DNA from: an uncultured Clostridia bacterium
GTDB taxonomy: Bacteria > Bacillota > Clostridia > Oscillospirales > Acutalibacteraceae
Length of the DNA: 45,088 bases
NCBI GenBank assembly: GCA_945982035.1
Contig: CAMFRO010000003.1
Coordinates: 1-45,088, forward strand
Direction of reading: 5' to 3'
In this document: in pieces, positions 7,500-17,363 of the stretch
How positions within the stretch are numbered: position 1 is the stretch's first letter
How the letters are laid out: each line of letters starts with the position of its first letter
Made by a program: the position numbers and the translations under genes
Notes under the pieces: generated by a model
What the model was told of the DNA's origin: nothing
Seen by the model: only the letters and a program-made list of their open reading frames with translations
The model's database searches: none

Positions 7500-9149
7500 A
7501 TGGGCGATATAAAACGCACCTATACCAAAAAAGAGGCCGCCGGATATTTAACCGGTATGTTAGGTCAGAATATGATTTATAACATAGTATCAACAGGCCT
7601 TTATTTCTATTTTCAAAACGTAATCTGCCTGCCGGCTATGGCGCTGGGTTGGATTATGACGATTGCTCGTATATGGGACGCCATAAACGACCCAATGATG
7701 GGTACTCTTGTTGATAAAACAAGAACTAAATGGGGTAAGTGCAGACCTTATCTTATTATTTTCCCTGCCATTATCGGTATTGTTACAATTTTAGCGTTCT
7801 TGAACGGAAATTATGCTGCGGCTGATAGCACCGTGCAGAAGGTTCTTATTGTTGCCTGGGCGGCAGTTTCATATATTGCCTGGGGTATGTGCTTTACAGT
7901 TTGCGATATTCCGCTTTGGGGTATCACCTCCCTTATGACAGAGGACGAAAACGACAGAAGCAAAATTCTCGGCTTTGCCCGTATTGCGGCAGGTGTAGGC
8001 GGTGTTGCCGTTGTTATTGTACCTGTTGCACAAGCTGTAAGCGAAATATTTAAGGGTAAGGTTTCCGACCCGGTAAAAGCCACACAGTACGGCTTTATTG
8101 CAACTGTTGTAGTATTAACGGTTATTGCCTCGGTTCTGTTTGAATTTGCCGGCATCAGCACAAGAGAAAAAGTTGAAAAATCGGAAAAAAGCTATACCTT
8201 TAGAGAGAATTTCCAAATTATGTTTAGAAATAAGCCCTTTAGACAGATTCTTATTTCCGGCATTTTGAGAAGTCCTATTCAGCTTCTTATGATTTGTGCA
8301 ATGACTCTTGTAACCTATTACTATGCAAATGGTAACTTAATGAATATTCTTATCAAGGATTCTGCCGGTAATATTACAGGCGTTGATGTAAAAATTTTAA
8401 TCGGCCTTGGCGGTATTGCATTGGGACTTTTTGTAGGACAGTTCGTATCTATGGGCATAACACCTATGCTTATCAGAAAGTTTGAGAAAAAATCTCTTTA
8501 CAATTTCTACTCAATTGCCGGTGCAGTTCCGTTTGCGTTGCTTTTTGTATGCTATAAATTATCCAAAGGCGACCTTACCTCAATAGGATGGTCAATTCCT
8601 GTTAGTATCTGTATGCTTCTTGCCAGCGCTTCATTCGGCGGTATAAATGTTCTTCAGTCGGTTATGATTGCCGACTGCGTTGACTACGAGGAATATCACA
8701 ACGGCGTTCGTACTGACGGTGTTTTCTTCTCCGGTCAGAGCTTTATTACAAAGCTTTCCGCCGGTATTGCCAGCATCATTTCCTCTGTTGTATATTCCTA
8801 TGTAGGATACAGCGGCGCAAATGTTGATAAGCTTAACAGAGCACTTGAGGCAGGCACTTCTGACTTCATTACCTACGACGGCGGCTCAGGTGAAGGAATG
8901 TATGCGGCGGCAATGTTCTTCCTTATTTCCATTCCTCCCGCCATCGGTATGCTTCTTTCTGCAATTCCTACTCTTAAGTATGCTTTGCCTGATAAAGAGC
9001 ATACAAGAATTCTTAACGAGCTTGTTGAAAAGAGAGCGAGCAGCAAGGCTGATGACGGCGAAGTACAGAACTCTGACGATGTAAACGCTCAGGCACTTGC
9101 CGACAGCGCCGATGAGCTTGTTGACGAAATCAATAAGCTTGATGAATAA
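7500..9149 (+). CDS. GPH-family (MelB-type) sugar:cation symporter
   Basis: A polytopic membrane protein of 549 residues in the glycoside-pentoside-hexuronide:cation symporter family. The family signature DAINDPMMGTLVDKTRTKWGKCRP is present near residue 60, split by the loop between helices 2 and 3, and a late-helix motif DCVDYEEYHNGVRTDG is clear. After the last helix there is an acidic, Ala/Asp-rich cytosolic tail of about 40 residues without a IIA domain. I chose ATG 7500 over the upstream in-frame GTG 7452 because AAAGGAG lies at 7485-7491 with 8-base spacing. No sugar-catabolic gene adjoins it, so the substrate (a glycoside, xyloside or hexuronide is typical) cannot be named. A strong terminator follows. 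Confidence 0.9.
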   Translation: MGDIKRTYTKKEAAGYLTGMLGQNMIYNIVSTGLYFYFQNVICLPAMALGWIMTIARIWDAINDPMMGTLVDKTRTKWGKCRPYLIIFPAIIGIVTILAFLNGNYAAADSTVQKVLIVAWAAVSYIAWGMCFTVCDIPLWGITSLMTEDENDRSKILGFARIAAGVGGVAVVIVPVAQAVSEIFKGKVSDPVKATQYGFIATVVVLTVIASVLFEFAGISTREKVEKSEKSYTFRENFQIMFRNKPFRQILISGILRSPIQLLMICAMTLVTYYYANGNLMNILIKDSAGNITGVDVKILIGLGGIALGLFVGQFVSMGITPMLIRKFEKKSLYNFYSIAGAVPFALLFVCYKLSKGDLTSIGWSIPVSICMLLASASFGGINVLQSVMIADCVDYEEYHNGVRTDGVFFSGQSFITKLSAGIASIISSVVYSYVGYSGANVDKLNRALEAGTSDFITYDGGSGEGMYAAAMFFLISIPPAIGMLLSAIPTLKYALPDKEHTRILNELVEKRASSKADDGEVQNSDDVNAQALADSADELVDEINKLDE

Positions 9150-9170
9150 ATAATAATCAATAGAGCAAAC

Positions 9171-9200
9171 AAAAAAGGACTGTTTCACAGTCCTTTTTTT
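9171..9200 (+). terminator. Intrinsic terminator after the GPH symporter
   Basis: GGACTGT (9177-9183), loop TTC, ACAGTCC (9187-9193), then seven T. The A-run before and T-run after extend the stem. It closes the symporter transcript and separates it from repeat E2, which begins 2 bases later. Confidence 0.93.
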
Positions 9201-9201
9201 G

Positions 9202-9478
9202 TTAAGCAAGCGAAATAAATCCGAACAAGCCTAAAAGGGTTTGATTTCGGCATATTTTCGCTTTTCGTCATTGTAAGGCACCAGCCTAACTGCTTCCTCA
9301 AAACAAAAATCTGCTCAAAATCAATTCCGTTTTAGGTCGCAGATTTTTTATGAAACGGATTTTTCGTTAGGCAAGGCACAAAACGCAGTTAATCCTTTCG
9401 GATTAACGAGTATTTTAACACAGCATAGCGGAAAATCCGTTCATAAAAAACTTATTCGGATTTATCTCGCTTGCTTAA
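9202..9478 (+). repeat. Complex palindromic repeat E2 (277 nt)
   Basis: Second copy of the E1 family. The ends 9202-9229 and 9451-9478 are reverse complements at 26 of 28 positions. Nested stems are 9344-9366 with 9429-9450 (near perfect, one bulged A), 9305-9314 with 9339-9348 (10 bp perfect), hairpin 9388-9395/9400-9407 with loop TTTC (8 bp perfect), and hairpin 9273-9279/9284-9290 (6 of 7). Shared with E1 are AAGGCACAAAA at 9373-9383, the TTTC loop, CGAG, TTTTAAC and an upstream CTCAAAAC. The outer and inner stem sequences are unlike those of E1. Nothing in it looks coding. It fills most of the 9150-9558 gap. Confidence 0.85.
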
Positions 9479-9505
9479 GTTGGCAGTAGCCGAAATAATA
9501 TGCCT

Positions 9506-9540
9506 AAAATGCAAAATGATGGCATCTTTGCACATTTTTT
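9506..9540 (+). other. Weak hairpin in the tail of the 9150-9558 gap
   Basis: AAAATGCAAA at 9506-9515 can pair imperfectly with TTTGCACATTTT at 9527-9538, followed by a short T-run. It could end the minus-strand genes 9559-10966 or be chance in AT-rich DNA. I see no other feature between E2 and the stop at 9559. Confidence 0.3.
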
Positions 9541-9558
9541 GTTTTGACATACTTAATT

Positions 9559-10020
9559 TCAGGCTTGTAAAGAGCATCTTTGCTCAATTTCATTTTTTAT
9601 TTGCAAAAGCTTTTTCTTGCCTGTCAGTCCTATGTCCACCGCAACGGTTTTGCCACCCTTAATTGTCAGTATGATTATTGAGTGACGGTCGTCAAAATTT
9701 TTCGTAAGGCTCGCCTTGTCGTCCCGTTGAGTTTCAATTCCTTCAATATCTGCGTAAGCAAAAATATTGTTGTCATCAAGAGCGGTAAATTCAAATTCCG
9801 TTTCTTTGAATTTTACACCGTGGCGTACAACCTCACGTATCATAAGCACCGCCAAAATCAGCACAAAAACCTCCATTACGGCAAACAGTATTGAATATAT
9901 GTCTGCTTTTTCCTGTAGCTTTCGTACTGCCAAAACAGCCAAAGCCACTGCCGACGCATCAAAAATAAGTGTTACACCCAGCGTAATTGGAGATATTATT
10001 CTGATAAATTTATTGTCCAT
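9559..10020 (-). CDS. Hypothetical membrane protein with two N-terminal helices
   Basis: A 153-residue protein of unknown function. Two hydrophobic segments (about 9-31 and 41-63) are followed by a soluble C-terminal part of about 90 residues rich in beta-strand patterns (FEFTALDDNNIFAYADIEGIE, then RHSIIILTIKGGKTVAVDI), ending in a short charged helix. This layout resembles small bacterial PH-like membrane proteins, but that is only a structural guess. The ribosome binding site AAGGAG lies about 9 bases upstream. Its ATG overlaps the last 11 bases of the pseudouridine synthase gene, so the two are co-transcribed. It is real by context, codon use and spacing; I cannot assign a role. Confidence 0.8.
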   Translation of the reverse strand: MDNKFIRIISPITLGVTLIFDASAVALAVLAVRKLQEKADIYSILFAVMEVFVLILAVLMIREVVRHGVKFKETEFEFTALDDNNIFAYADIEGIETQRDDKASLTKNFDDRHSIIILTIKGGKTVAVDIGLTGKKKLLQIKNEIEQRCSLQA

Positions 10021-10966
10021 TTGGATTTTTCTCCTTAAATCTTATCTCAACAGGGCAGTTGGGAATAAAGAACTCTTTTTGGTTTAAATAATTCAGCTCT
10101 CCCGCTTCCTGCGTAAAATTAAAACGCAGCTTGTAGCTGTAAAGCTCCTGACGGAATCTGCCGTGACTTGTGCCGTATTTACCGTCCGAGCAAAGAGGAT
10201 GACCGATATATGCCAAATGCGCTCTGATTTGATGTGTCCTGCCGGTTAAAAGCTCAATTTCAACAAGGCTTACGCCGTCACGGTAATCAAGAACTCTGTA
10301 TTTTGTAACAATTTTTTTAGCATCTTGAGTGGGCGTTTCACTGACCGTTACCATATTTTTTCTTTCGTCCTTTGTGAGATACGCCGTTAATGTATCGCTT
10401 TCCTTTTCAAATTTGCCTTGGGCGGCGGCAAGATAATATTTTTCAATTTCTCTGTTTCTGATTTTCTCGTTGAGAATTTTCAGAGCGGAGTAATTTTTTG
10501 CCCCTATTACTATTCCGCCGGTGTTTCTGTCAATTCTGTTGGCAAGGGCAGGAGTAAAGGAATTTTCGTCCTGTGCATTCCATTGATTTGTTTCATATAA
10601 ATACCGCTTAAGCGAGGCTATAAGGGTGTTAACATATTCCTTGCCGTCAGGGTGACATAATTCCCCCTGTCTTTTGTTCAGCAGAATAATATTGTCGTCC
10701 TCATATATTATATCAAGATTTTTCGGTGCCTTTAAAAAATCATAGTGACGCACCTTTTCTTTGAGCATATCATCATTGATATAAAGCTCAATTAAGTCAC
10801 CCTCGTTGATTATCTGTTCGGGAGTGCAACGCTTTTTGTTAACCTTGATATTCTTTTTTCTTATCTGCTTGAACATCATTGATTTAGGCAGACTGTCAAA
10901 TGCTTTAAGCAAAAACCTATCAAGCCGCTGGCCCTCATCATTCTTTTTTACAACAATACTTTTCAT
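10010..10966 (-). CDS. RluC/RluD-family RNA pseudouridine synthase with S4 domain
   Basis: Cytosolic enzyme isomerising uridine to pseudouridine in RNA, probably 23S rRNA. It is 318 residues long, with an N-terminal S4-like RNA-binding domain (about 12-62, QRLDRFLLKAFDSLPKS) followed by the catalytic domain. The catalytic Asp is D146 in the segment ANRIDRNTGG, where the family usually has HRLDRxTSG; the Asp and Arg are kept but His and Leu are replaced by Asn and Ile. A second conserved region reads LLTGRTHQIRAHLAYIGHPL. The target uridine cannot be told. The gene has no ribosome binding site; the -10 box lies only 6 bases before the ATG, so the message is probably leaderless. Confidence 0.93.
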   Translation of the reverse strand: MKSIVVKKNDEGQRLDRFLLKAFDSLPKSMMFKQIRKKNIKVNKKRCTPEQIINEGDLIELYINDDMLKEKVRHYDFLKAPKNLDIIYEDDNIILLNKRQGELCHPDGKEYVNTLIASLKRYLYETNQWNAQDENSFTPALANRIDRNTGGIVIGAKNYSALKILNEKIRNREIEKYYLAAAQGKFEKESDTLTAYLTKDERKNMVTVSETPTQDAKKIVTKYRVLDYRDGVSLVEIELLTGRTHQIRAHLAYIGHPLCSDGKYGTSHGRFRQELYSYKLRFNFTQEAGELNYLNQKEFFIPNCPVEIRFKEKNPNGQ

Positions 10967-10972
10967 AGGTGT

Positions 10973-11001
10973 ATTATATTATATAAATGTCTTTTTTACA
11001 A
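10973..11001 (-). promoter_or_regulatory. Promoter of the pseudouridine synthase operon (leaderless)
   Basis: On the minus strand, TTGTAA (11001-10996), a 17-base spacer and a perfect TATAAT (10978-10973). Only six bases separate the -10 from the ATG at 10966-10964, so transcription should begin at or next to the start codon. Confidence 0.8.
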
Positions 11002-11020
11002 GCATAATAATAAATCCGGG

Positions 11021-11049
11021 TTGAAAAATATTAAACAGTGTTATATAAT
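11021..11049 (+). promoter_or_regulatory. Sigma-A promoter of uvrB-MATE-uvrA
   Basis: TTGAAA at 11021-11026, 17-base spacer, TATAAT at 11044-11049. The start site would be near 11056, 28 bases before the uvrB ATG, with ribosome binding site AAGGA at 11069-11073. I saw no LexA-type palindrome with confidence, so SOS control is not shown. Confidence 0.85.
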
Positions 11050-11083
11050 AATATGAATATGTATTTTTAAGGAAATATTTTGT

Positions 11084-13039
11084 ATGGACAAATTTAAACT
11101 TGTAAGCAATTATAAGCCCACCGGCGACCAGCCGCAGGCAATAGACGCTCTTGTAAAGGGTGTGCTTAATGGTGACAAGGAGCAAGCGCTTATGGGCGTT
11201 ACCGGCTCCGGCAAAACCTTTACAATGGCAAATATTATTGAAAGGGTTAACAGGCCTACTCTTGTACTTGCACATAATAAAACACTTGCGGCTCAGCTTT
11301 GCAGCGAGTTCAGGGAATTTTTTCCCGATAATGCGGTGGAATATTTTGTATCATACTACGACTATTATCAGCCGGAGGCGTATGTGCCTACCACCGATAC
11401 TTATATTGAAAAGGACTCTGCCGTCAATGACGAAATAGATAAGCTCCGCCACAGTGCAACGGCGGCGTTATCCGAGCGCAGAGACGTTATTATAGTTGCC
11501 TCAGTATCCTGTATTTACTCAATTGGCGATCCTGTTGATTATAAAAATATGGTTATCTCTCTGCGTCAGGGTATGGAAAAGGATAGGGACAGCCTTATAA
11601 ATAAGCTTGTTGAAATTCAGTATGAGCGCAACGATATTAACTTTGTGCGTAACAAATTCAGAGTCAGGGGCGACACCGTTGAAATTTTTCCTGCCGGCAG
11701 TAACGGCTCGGCAATAAGAGTGGAATTTTTCGGTGACGAAATAGACAGGATATGCGAAATAAATCCACTTACCGGCAAGGTTGAGGCAACGCTCAGCCAT
11801 TGCTGTATCTATCCTGCCTCCCACTATGTTGTAGGTAGGGAAAAGCTTGAAAAAGCATTAAACGATATCTATGACGAAATGGTACAGAGGGTTGCTTATT
11901 TTGAGGAAAAGGGCAAGCTGCTGGAGGCTCAGCGTATTAAAGAGCGTACTATGAACGATATTGAAATGCTCCGTGAAACAGGCTTTTGCAAAGGTATTGA
12001 AAACTATTCTCGTATTATGAGTAATAGAAAGCCCGGCGAGGCTCCCTTTACGCTTTTGGATTATTTTCCCGATGATTTTCTTTTGTTTGTGGACGAAAGC
12101 CACGTTATGCTGCCGCAGGTTAGAGGTATGTACGGCGGTGACCGTTCAAGAAAACAGAGTCTTATTGATTACGGCTTTAGACTTCCTTCGGCGTTTGACA
12201 ACCGACCGCTGACCTTTGATGAATTTTACGGCAAAATTAATCAGGTGATATTTACCTCTGCTACTCCCGGCGAATTTGAAAAGAGCAAATCAACCCAAAT
12301 TGTTGAGCAGGTTATCCGTCCAACCGGTCTGCTTGACCCTGAAATTACCGTTAAACCCACCGAGGATCAAATGGACGATTTGGTGTCGGAAATCAATATC
12401 CGTATTCAAAGAAAAGAGCGTGTGCTTGTTACAACCCTTACTAAAAAGATGGCGGAGGATTTAACTGCATATCTTGAAAATTTTGATATTAAGGTAAGGT
12501 ATATGCATCACGATGTAGATACCATTGAGCGTATGGAGATTATACGTGATTTGCGTTTGGGTGAATTTGACGTTCTTGTGGGTATCAATCTTCTGCGCGA
12601 GGGACTTGATATTCCCGAGGTGTCGCTTGTGGCAATACTTGATGCAGACAAAGAGGGCTTTCTGCGAAGCGAAACCTCTCTCGTGCAGACCATTGGCAGA
12701 GCCGCAAGAAACGCTAATGGCCATGTTATTATGTATGCCGATTGTGTTACACCGTCAATGGAAAGGGCAATAAGCGAAACCCTCCGCCGCCGAAATATTC
12801 AGCAGGAATACAACAAATCCCACGGCATAACCCCAAAAACCATCAAAAAAGATGTGCGTGATATTATTGAAATCACCACTAAGGAAGCCTACGACAGCCA
12901 TAACAAGAAGATGACTGCCAAGGAACGCAAGGTTATGATAGAGAAGCTGACACGGGAGATGAAAGAGGCGGCAAAGCTCCTTGAATTTGAACACGCTGCA
13001 TTTTTACGTGATAAAATAAAAGAATTACAGGACGAATAA
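11084..13039 (+). CDS. uvrB: Excinuclease ABC subunit B
   Basis: The DNA-damage verification helicase of nucleotide excision repair, loaded by UvrA and followed by UvrC. It has 651 residues, the usual length. Walker A is GVTGSGKT (38-45). The damage-probing beta-hairpin is in the [20 protein letters not shown] region. The DEAD-like box reads DESHV, and helicase motif VI is QTIGRAARN. The C-terminal UVR coiled motif (about 612-650, [26 protein letters not shown]) contacts UvrA and UvrC. It starts from a clear promoter and is followed only 3 bases later by the MATE gene, then uvrA. Separating uvrB and uvrA by a transporter is unusual. Confidence 0.98.
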   Translation: MDKFKLVSNYKPTGDQPQAIDALVKGVLNGDKEQALMGVTGSGKTFTMANIIERVNRPTLVLAHNKTLAAQLCSEFREFFPDNAVEYFVSYYDYYQPEAYVPTTDTYIEKDSAVNDEIDKLRHSATAALSERRDVIIVASVSCIYSIGDPVDYKNMVISLRQGMEKDRDSLINKLVEIQYERNDINFVRNKFRVRGDTVEIFPAGSNGSAIRVEFFGDEIDRICEINPLTGKVEATLSHCCIYPASHYVVGREKLEKALNDIYDEMVQRVAYFEEKGKLLEAQRIKERTMNDIEMLRETGFCKGIENYSRIMSNRKPGEAPFTLLDYFPDDFLLFVDESHVMLPQVRGMYGGDRSRKQSLIDYGFRLPSAFDNRPLTFDEFYGKINQVIFTSATPGEFEKSKSTQIVEQVIRPTGLLDPEITVKPTEDQMDDLVSEINIRIQRKERVLVTTLTKKMAEDLTAYLENFDIKVRYMHHDVDTIERMEIIRDLRLGEFDVLVGINLLREGLDIPEVSLVAILDADKEGFLRSETSLVQTIGRAARNANGHVIMYADCVTPSMERAISETLRRRNIQQEYNKSHGITPKTIKKDVRDIIEITTKEAYDSHNKKMTAKERKVMIEKLTREMKEAAKLLEFEHAAFLRDKIKELQDE

Positions 13040-13042
13040 TTT

Positions 13043-14458
13043 ATGTTGTTTAAAGATAAAACCTTTTGGAAAAATGCCGTAAGACTGACTGCGCCGGTTG
13101 CGCTTCAAAATTTTCTTACAGGCTCCTTTTCGCTGATTGATACGCTTTTTGTCAGCAGCATCGGCACCGCCGCTCTGTCTGCCGTTGGTATGGCAGGTCA
13201 GTGGCTATGGCTGATGAATATGCTTATAATAGGATTTTGCTCAGCCGCTACGGTGTTTGTATCTCAGTATTGGGGCGTAAAAAATATAGGAAAAATACGT
13301 AGAGTGTCAGGTATATCAATAATTTTTGTTTTATGTGCTTCGCTGATTTTTACACTTTTCGCCGCAGTCTTTCCACAATATGTAATAAAGCTGTTTAACT
13401 CCGATTCGCAGGTAATAGAGGCAGGAATTATCTATCTTAAGGCAGTGGCATTTTCTTATTTTCCAATTGCGCTGACAAACATTCTTGCCGCAATACTACG
13501 TGCTGTGGAAAAGGTAAAGCTGCCTATGTACGCGTCATTTTCCACAACGGTAATAAATGTAATTTTGGATTACTGCCTGATTTTCGGTAAATTCGGTTTT
13601 CCGAAAATGGGAATAAGAGGTGCGGCGGCGGCAACGGTTATATCCGCATGGATTGGCTTAGCCGTAATTGTCCTTATTTCTTTTATTGAAAAAAACATAC
13701 TCATTTCACGACCAAGGGAATTTTTTGTTTTTTCAAAAAAGGAAATGGTATCATACCTAAAAAAAGCCGCTCCTGTTGTGCTTAACGAAAGTATGTGGGG
13801 ACTTGGTACCTTTGTTTTCAATATTATGTTCGGTAATATGGGATATGAATATTTCTCTGCGCTGACTATTGTAAGAAGCTTTGAAAATATAGCGTTTGTA
13901 CTGTTTATCGGTATTTGCAGTGCCTCCTCCGTTATGATAGGAAAGTCAATTGGACAGGGCAATATTGAGGACGCCCTGACGGACTCAAAACGCTTTTCGA
14001 TTATCGTGCCTACCTTGGCGGTGATTATTTCCTTTATCACCGTGGCTTTCAGGCATCAGTTTGTAAGCCTGTTCAATACGGGAGGTGCCATCAGTACGCT
14101 GACCGTTGATACCGCCTCGCTGATGATGATTATTTACGCCGCAGCATTTCCTTTTAGAATGTTTGCTTATTTGCAAATTGTATCTGTATTCCGTTCCGGA
14201 GGAGATACCGTTACCGGTGCTAAGTTTGAGCTTATGTGCCTGTGGCTGTTTTCCGTGCCGGCAGTGGCGATCAGCGTTTATTTGTTAGGTGTGCCGTTCC
14301 TTGCCGCCTACGCAATTATGTTTATATTTGAGGATGTACCCAAGATAGTATTCTGTCTTAAATTCTATTTTTCAAAAAAATGGATAAAGCCTGTTACAAA
14401 AGAGGGAAGTGCAGGACTTTCAAAATATATGCAAAGGACGGATAAAAATAGTGAATAA
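13043..14458 (+). CDS. MATE-family efflux transporter
   Basis: A multidrug and toxic compound extrusion type membrane protein of 471 residues with about 12 predicted helices, coupling Na+ or H+ influx to export. The first helix region ([28 protein letters not shown]) and the internal two-fold repeat are typical of the DinF/NorM superfamily. It starts 3 bases after the uvrB stop with no strong ribosome binding site, so it probably depends on coupling, and it overlaps uvrA by 8 bases. Some MATE proteins (DinF) belong to SOS operons with lexA or recA, so a link with damage repair is plausible, but substrate and role are not shown by the sequence. Confidence 0.92.
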   Translation: MLFKDKTFWKNAVRLTAPVALQNFLTGSFSLIDTLFVSSIGTAALSAVGMAGQWLWLMNMLIIGFCSAATVFVSQYWGVKNIGKIRRVSGISIIFVLCASLIFTLFAAVFPQYVIKLFNSDSQVIEAGIIYLKAVAFSYFPIALTNILAAILRAVEKVKLPMYASFSTTVINVILDYCLIFGKFGFPKMGIRGAAAATVISAWIGLAVIVLISFIEKNILISRPREFFVFSKKEMVSYLKKAAPVVLNESMWGLGTFVFNIMFGNMGYEYFSALTIVRSFENIAFVLFIGICSASSVMIGKSIGQGNIEDALTDSKRFSIIVPTLAVIISFITVAFRHQFVSLFNTGGAISTLTVDTASLMMIIYAAAFPFRMFAYLQIVSVFRSGGDTVTGAKFELMCLWLFSVPAVAISVYLLGVPFLAAYAIMFIFEDVPKIVFCLKFYFSKKWIKPVTKEGSAGLSKYMQRTDKNSE

Positions 14459-17270
14459 AAATATTGTTATAAAAGGAGCCAAAGAGCATAATCTTAAGAA
14501 TATTGATATTGAGCTTCCCCGAGACAGCCTAATTGTATTTACCGGCGTTTCCGGCTCCGGTAAATCCTCTCTTGCATTTGATACGATTTATGCCGAGGGT
14601 CAAAGGCGTTATGTTGAGTCATTGTCCTCCTACGCCCGTATGTTTTTGGGACAGATGGATAAGCCGGACGTGGATTATATTGAGGGACTTTCTCCCGCAA
14701 TTTCAATAGACCAGAAAACCACCAGCAACAATCCCCGTTCCACAGTAGGTACGGTTACAGAAATTTATGATTATCTGCGTTTGCTTTATGCAAGAATAGG
14801 CATACCTCATTGCCCGGTGTGCGGCCGTGAAATCAGTCAGCAGACGGTGGACCAAATTGTAGATACTGTAATGAAGCTGCCCGAACGTACAAAAATACAG
14901 ATTATGGCACCTGTTGCCAGAGGTAAAAAAGGCGAATTTGTAAAGGAGCTTGCCGATGTCAGAAAGGCGGGCTTTGTTCGTGTGCGTATTGATGGTGATG
15001 TTTATGATTTGTCTGAGGATATCAAGCTTAGCAAAACAAAAAAGCATAATATTGAGGTAATAGTTGACCGTCTTGTAATAAAGGACGAAATCAAATCAAG
15101 ACTAAGCGACAGTATTGAAACGGCAACACGGCTTACAGACGGCATAGTGCTTGTTGATATTGTCGGCGACAGAGAAGAGCTGTTTTCACTTAATTACGCC
15201 TGCCCTGAGCACGGTGCGGCAATTGAAGAAATGAGTCCACGTATGTTCTCCTTTAATAACCCCTTCGGTGCCTGTTCCAAGTGCGACGGATTGGGTACCT
15301 TTAAGGAAATTGACGAGGATTTGATTATTCCCGATAAAATGCTGTCAATCAATCAGGGTGCAATTAAAGCCAGCGGCTGGAATGTTGCCGAGGGAGGCTC
15401 TATTGCGAGAATGTATATGGAGGCTCTTGCACAGGAATATAATTTTTCTCTTGATATGCCTGTTGAAATGCTTAGCGACGAGGCTATTGACGTAATACTT
15501 TACGGCACAAAGGGTAAAAAAATTAAAATGAAACGTGTTACCTCCTACGGCTCCGGTACGTATATGAACGATTTTGAGGGCGTAATCAACAATCTTAAAC
15601 GCCGTTATAAGGAAACCACATCGGATTATGTCAGAACGGATCTTGAATCTGTAATGCGTGAGTGCAGATGTAAGGAATGCGGCGGTGCAAGGCTGAAGCC
15701 TCAATCGCTTTCCGTAACGGTAGGCGGTAAAAATATATATGAATTTTGCTCTATGTCCATCGGTGAGGAGATTGAATTTCTTAATTCCCTTACCCTTACA
15801 TCAAAGCAGCAGATGATAGGCAAGCTTGTAATAAAAGAAATTAAAGAACGTCTGGGATTTCTCAATTCCGTAGGACTTGATTATCTTTCCCTTTCCCGTG
15901 ATGCAGGTACTCTTTCCGGCGGCGAGGCTCAGCGTATTCGCCTTGCCACACAAATAGGCTCTTCTCTTATGGGCGTGCTGTATATACTTGACGAGCCGTC
16001 TATCGGACTTCATCAGCGAGATAATGAAAAATTGCTTGCAACCCTGCGCCACCTGCGTGATTTAGGTAACACGCTGATTGTTGTTGAGCACGATGAGGAT
16101 ACTATGCGTGCGGCGGATTATCTTGTGGATATAGGCCCCGGGGCAGGAGTTCACGGCGGTGAGCTTATTGCGTCAGGCACTCCGGAGCAGGTTATGGAAT
16201 GTGAAAAATCCCTGACAGGGCAGTATTTAAGCGGTAAAAGATGTATTCCGGTGCCGGATAAGCGCAGAGAGGGCAACGGAAAAAAGCTGACGGTTATAGG
16301 TGCCTGCGAAAACAACCTGAAAAATATTGATGTTGAATTTCCTTTGGGTAAATTCGTTGCCGTTACAGGCGTTTCCGGCTCCGGCAAATCCTCTCTCGTA
16401 AACGAAATATTATATAAGCATCTTGCCAACCGTCTTAACCGTGCAAAAAAGCATACCGGTAAATTCAAGTCAATGAAGGGCATAGACGCTCTTGACAAGG
16501 TAATCAATATTGACCAGTCACCAATCGGCAGAACTCCCCGCTCAAATCCTGCCACATATACCGGCGTTTTCAACGATATACGTGATTTGTACTCCTCCAC
16601 TGCCGAGGCGAAAAAAAGAGGATTTCAGCCCAATAGGTTTTCCTTTAACGTAAAGGGCGGAAGATGCGAGGCCTGTCAGGGCGACGGAATAGTTAAAATT
16701 GAAATGCATTTTCTCGCTGATGTGTATGTACCCTGCGAGGTCTGCGGCGGTAAGCGTTATAATAGAGAAACTCTTGAAGTTAAGTTTAAGGGCAAAAATA
16801 TATACGATGTGCTTGAAATGACTGTTGACGAGGCGCTTGAATTTTTTGATACCCATACAAAAATCACAAGAAAGCTTAAAACTCTCTCCGAGGTGGGATT
16901 GGGTTATATTAAGCTTGGTCAGCCTGCAACCACTCTTTCCGGCGGCGAGGCTCAGCGTGTAAAGCTTGCTACAGAGCTTGCAAAGCGTTCAACAGGCAAA
17001 ACAATCTATATCCTTGACGAGCCTACTACGGGCTTGCATACCGCCGATGTCCACCAGCTTATTTATGTGCTGAATAAGCTTGTTGATACGGGTAATACCG
17101 TTGTGGTTATTGAGCATAATCTTGATATAATCAAAACTGCCGATTATATTATCGATTTAGGCCCCGAGGGCGGTGTAGGCGGCGGAAATGTGGTGGCATG
17201 CGGTACTCCGGAACAGGTGGCACAGATTGATGCCTCATATACAGGTCAGTATCTAAAAAAGGTTTTATAG
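14451..17270 (+). CDS. uvrA: Excinuclease ABC subunit A
   Basis: The damage-recognition ATPase of nucleotide excision repair, a dimer with two ABC modules. Walker A motifs are at residues 32-39 (GVSGSGKS) and in the C-terminal half ([15 protein letters not shown]). Two ABC signatures LSGGEAQR are present. Zinc-binding cysteine pairs appear in [29 protein letters not shown] and CEVCGG. I use GTG 14451 rather than the in-frame ATG 14409: it gives 939 residues, close to the family norm of about 940, a canonical N-terminus ([16 protein letters not shown]), and AAAGGA at 14433-14438. It overlaps the MATE gene by 8 bases and is the last gene of the operon. Confidence 0.97.
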   Translation: MNKNIVIKGAKEHNLKNIDIELPRDSLIVFTGVSGSGKSSLAFDTIYAEGQRRYVESLSSYARMFLGQMDKPDVDYIEGLSPAISIDQKTTSNNPRSTVGTVTEIYDYLRLLYARIGIPHCPVCGREISQQTVDQIVDTVMKLPERTKIQIMAPVARGKKGEFVKELADVRKAGFVRVRIDGDVYDLSEDIKLSKTKKHNIEVIVDRLVIKDEIKSRLSDSIETATRLTDGIVLVDIVGDREELFSLNYACPEHGAAIEEMSPRMFSFNNPFGACSKCDGLGTFKEIDEDLIIPDKMLSINQGAIKASGWNVAEGGSIARMYMEALAQEYNFSLDMPVEMLSDEAIDVILYGTKGKKIKMKRVTSYGSGTYMNDFEGVINNLKRRYKETTSDYVRTDLESVMRECRCKECGGARLKPQSLSVTVGGKNIYEFCSMSIGEEIEFLNSLTLTSKQQMIGKLVIKEIKERLGFLNSVGLDYLSLSRDAGTLSGGEAQRIRLATQIGSSLMGVLYILDEPSIGLHQRDNEKLLATLRHLRDLGNTLIVVEHDEDTMRAADYLVDIGPGAGVHGGELIASGTPEQVMECEKSLTGQYLSGKRCIPVPDKRREGNGKKLTVIGACENNLKNIDVEFPLGKFVAVTGVSGSGKSSLVNEILYKHLANRLNRAKKHTGKFKSMKGIDALDKVINIDQSPIGRTPRSNPATYTGVFNDIRDLYSSTAEAKKRGFQPNRFSFNVKGGRCEACQGDGIVKIEMHFLADVYVPCEVCGGKRYNRETLEVKFKGKNIYDVLEMTVDEALEFFDTHTKITRKLKTLSEVGLGYIKLGQPATTLSGGEAQRVKLATELAKRSTGKTIYILDEPTTGLHTADVHQLIYVLNKLVDTGNTVVVIEHNLDIIKTADYIIDLGPEGGVGGGNVVACGTPEQVAQIDASYTGQYLKKVL

Positions 17271-17290
17271 CAATTTTGTTACACTAAAAT

Positions 17291-17324
17291 AGCCCTTTGG
17301 GATTTTATCTCCCAAAGGGCTTTG
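17291..17324 (+). terminator. Terminator after uvrA, possibly bidirectional
   Basis: A perfect 12-bp stem, 17291-17302 with 17310-17321 (AGCCCTTTGGGA / TCCCAAAGGGCT). The plus-strand tail is only moderately T-rich (TTTGTAT). On the minus strand it is followed by ATTTTA, so it may also end the lipoprotein transcript. Confidence 0.85.
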
Positions 17325-17335
17325 TATATTGCTTA

Positions 17336-17363
17336 GGGTTCGGATTATTACCGTTACCCTTAG
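17336..17363. repeat. 28-nt dispersed repeat, copy 1
   Basis: Matches 30903-30930 at 26 of 28 positions. It contains an imperfect palindrome, GGGTTCGG ... CCGTTACCC. It covers the last codon positions and stop of the minus-strand lipoprotein gene. Function unknown. Confidence 0.6.

Noticed and set aside
9471-9662. 63-codon plus-strand frame after E2
   Set aside because: It starts in the E2 arm and runs antisense into the membrane protein gene at 9559-10020; no ribosome binding site.
14409-14450. Extended uvrA N-terminus from ATG 14409
   Set aside because: The extra 14 residues lie inside the MATE gene; GTG 14451 gives the canonical UvrA start and length.
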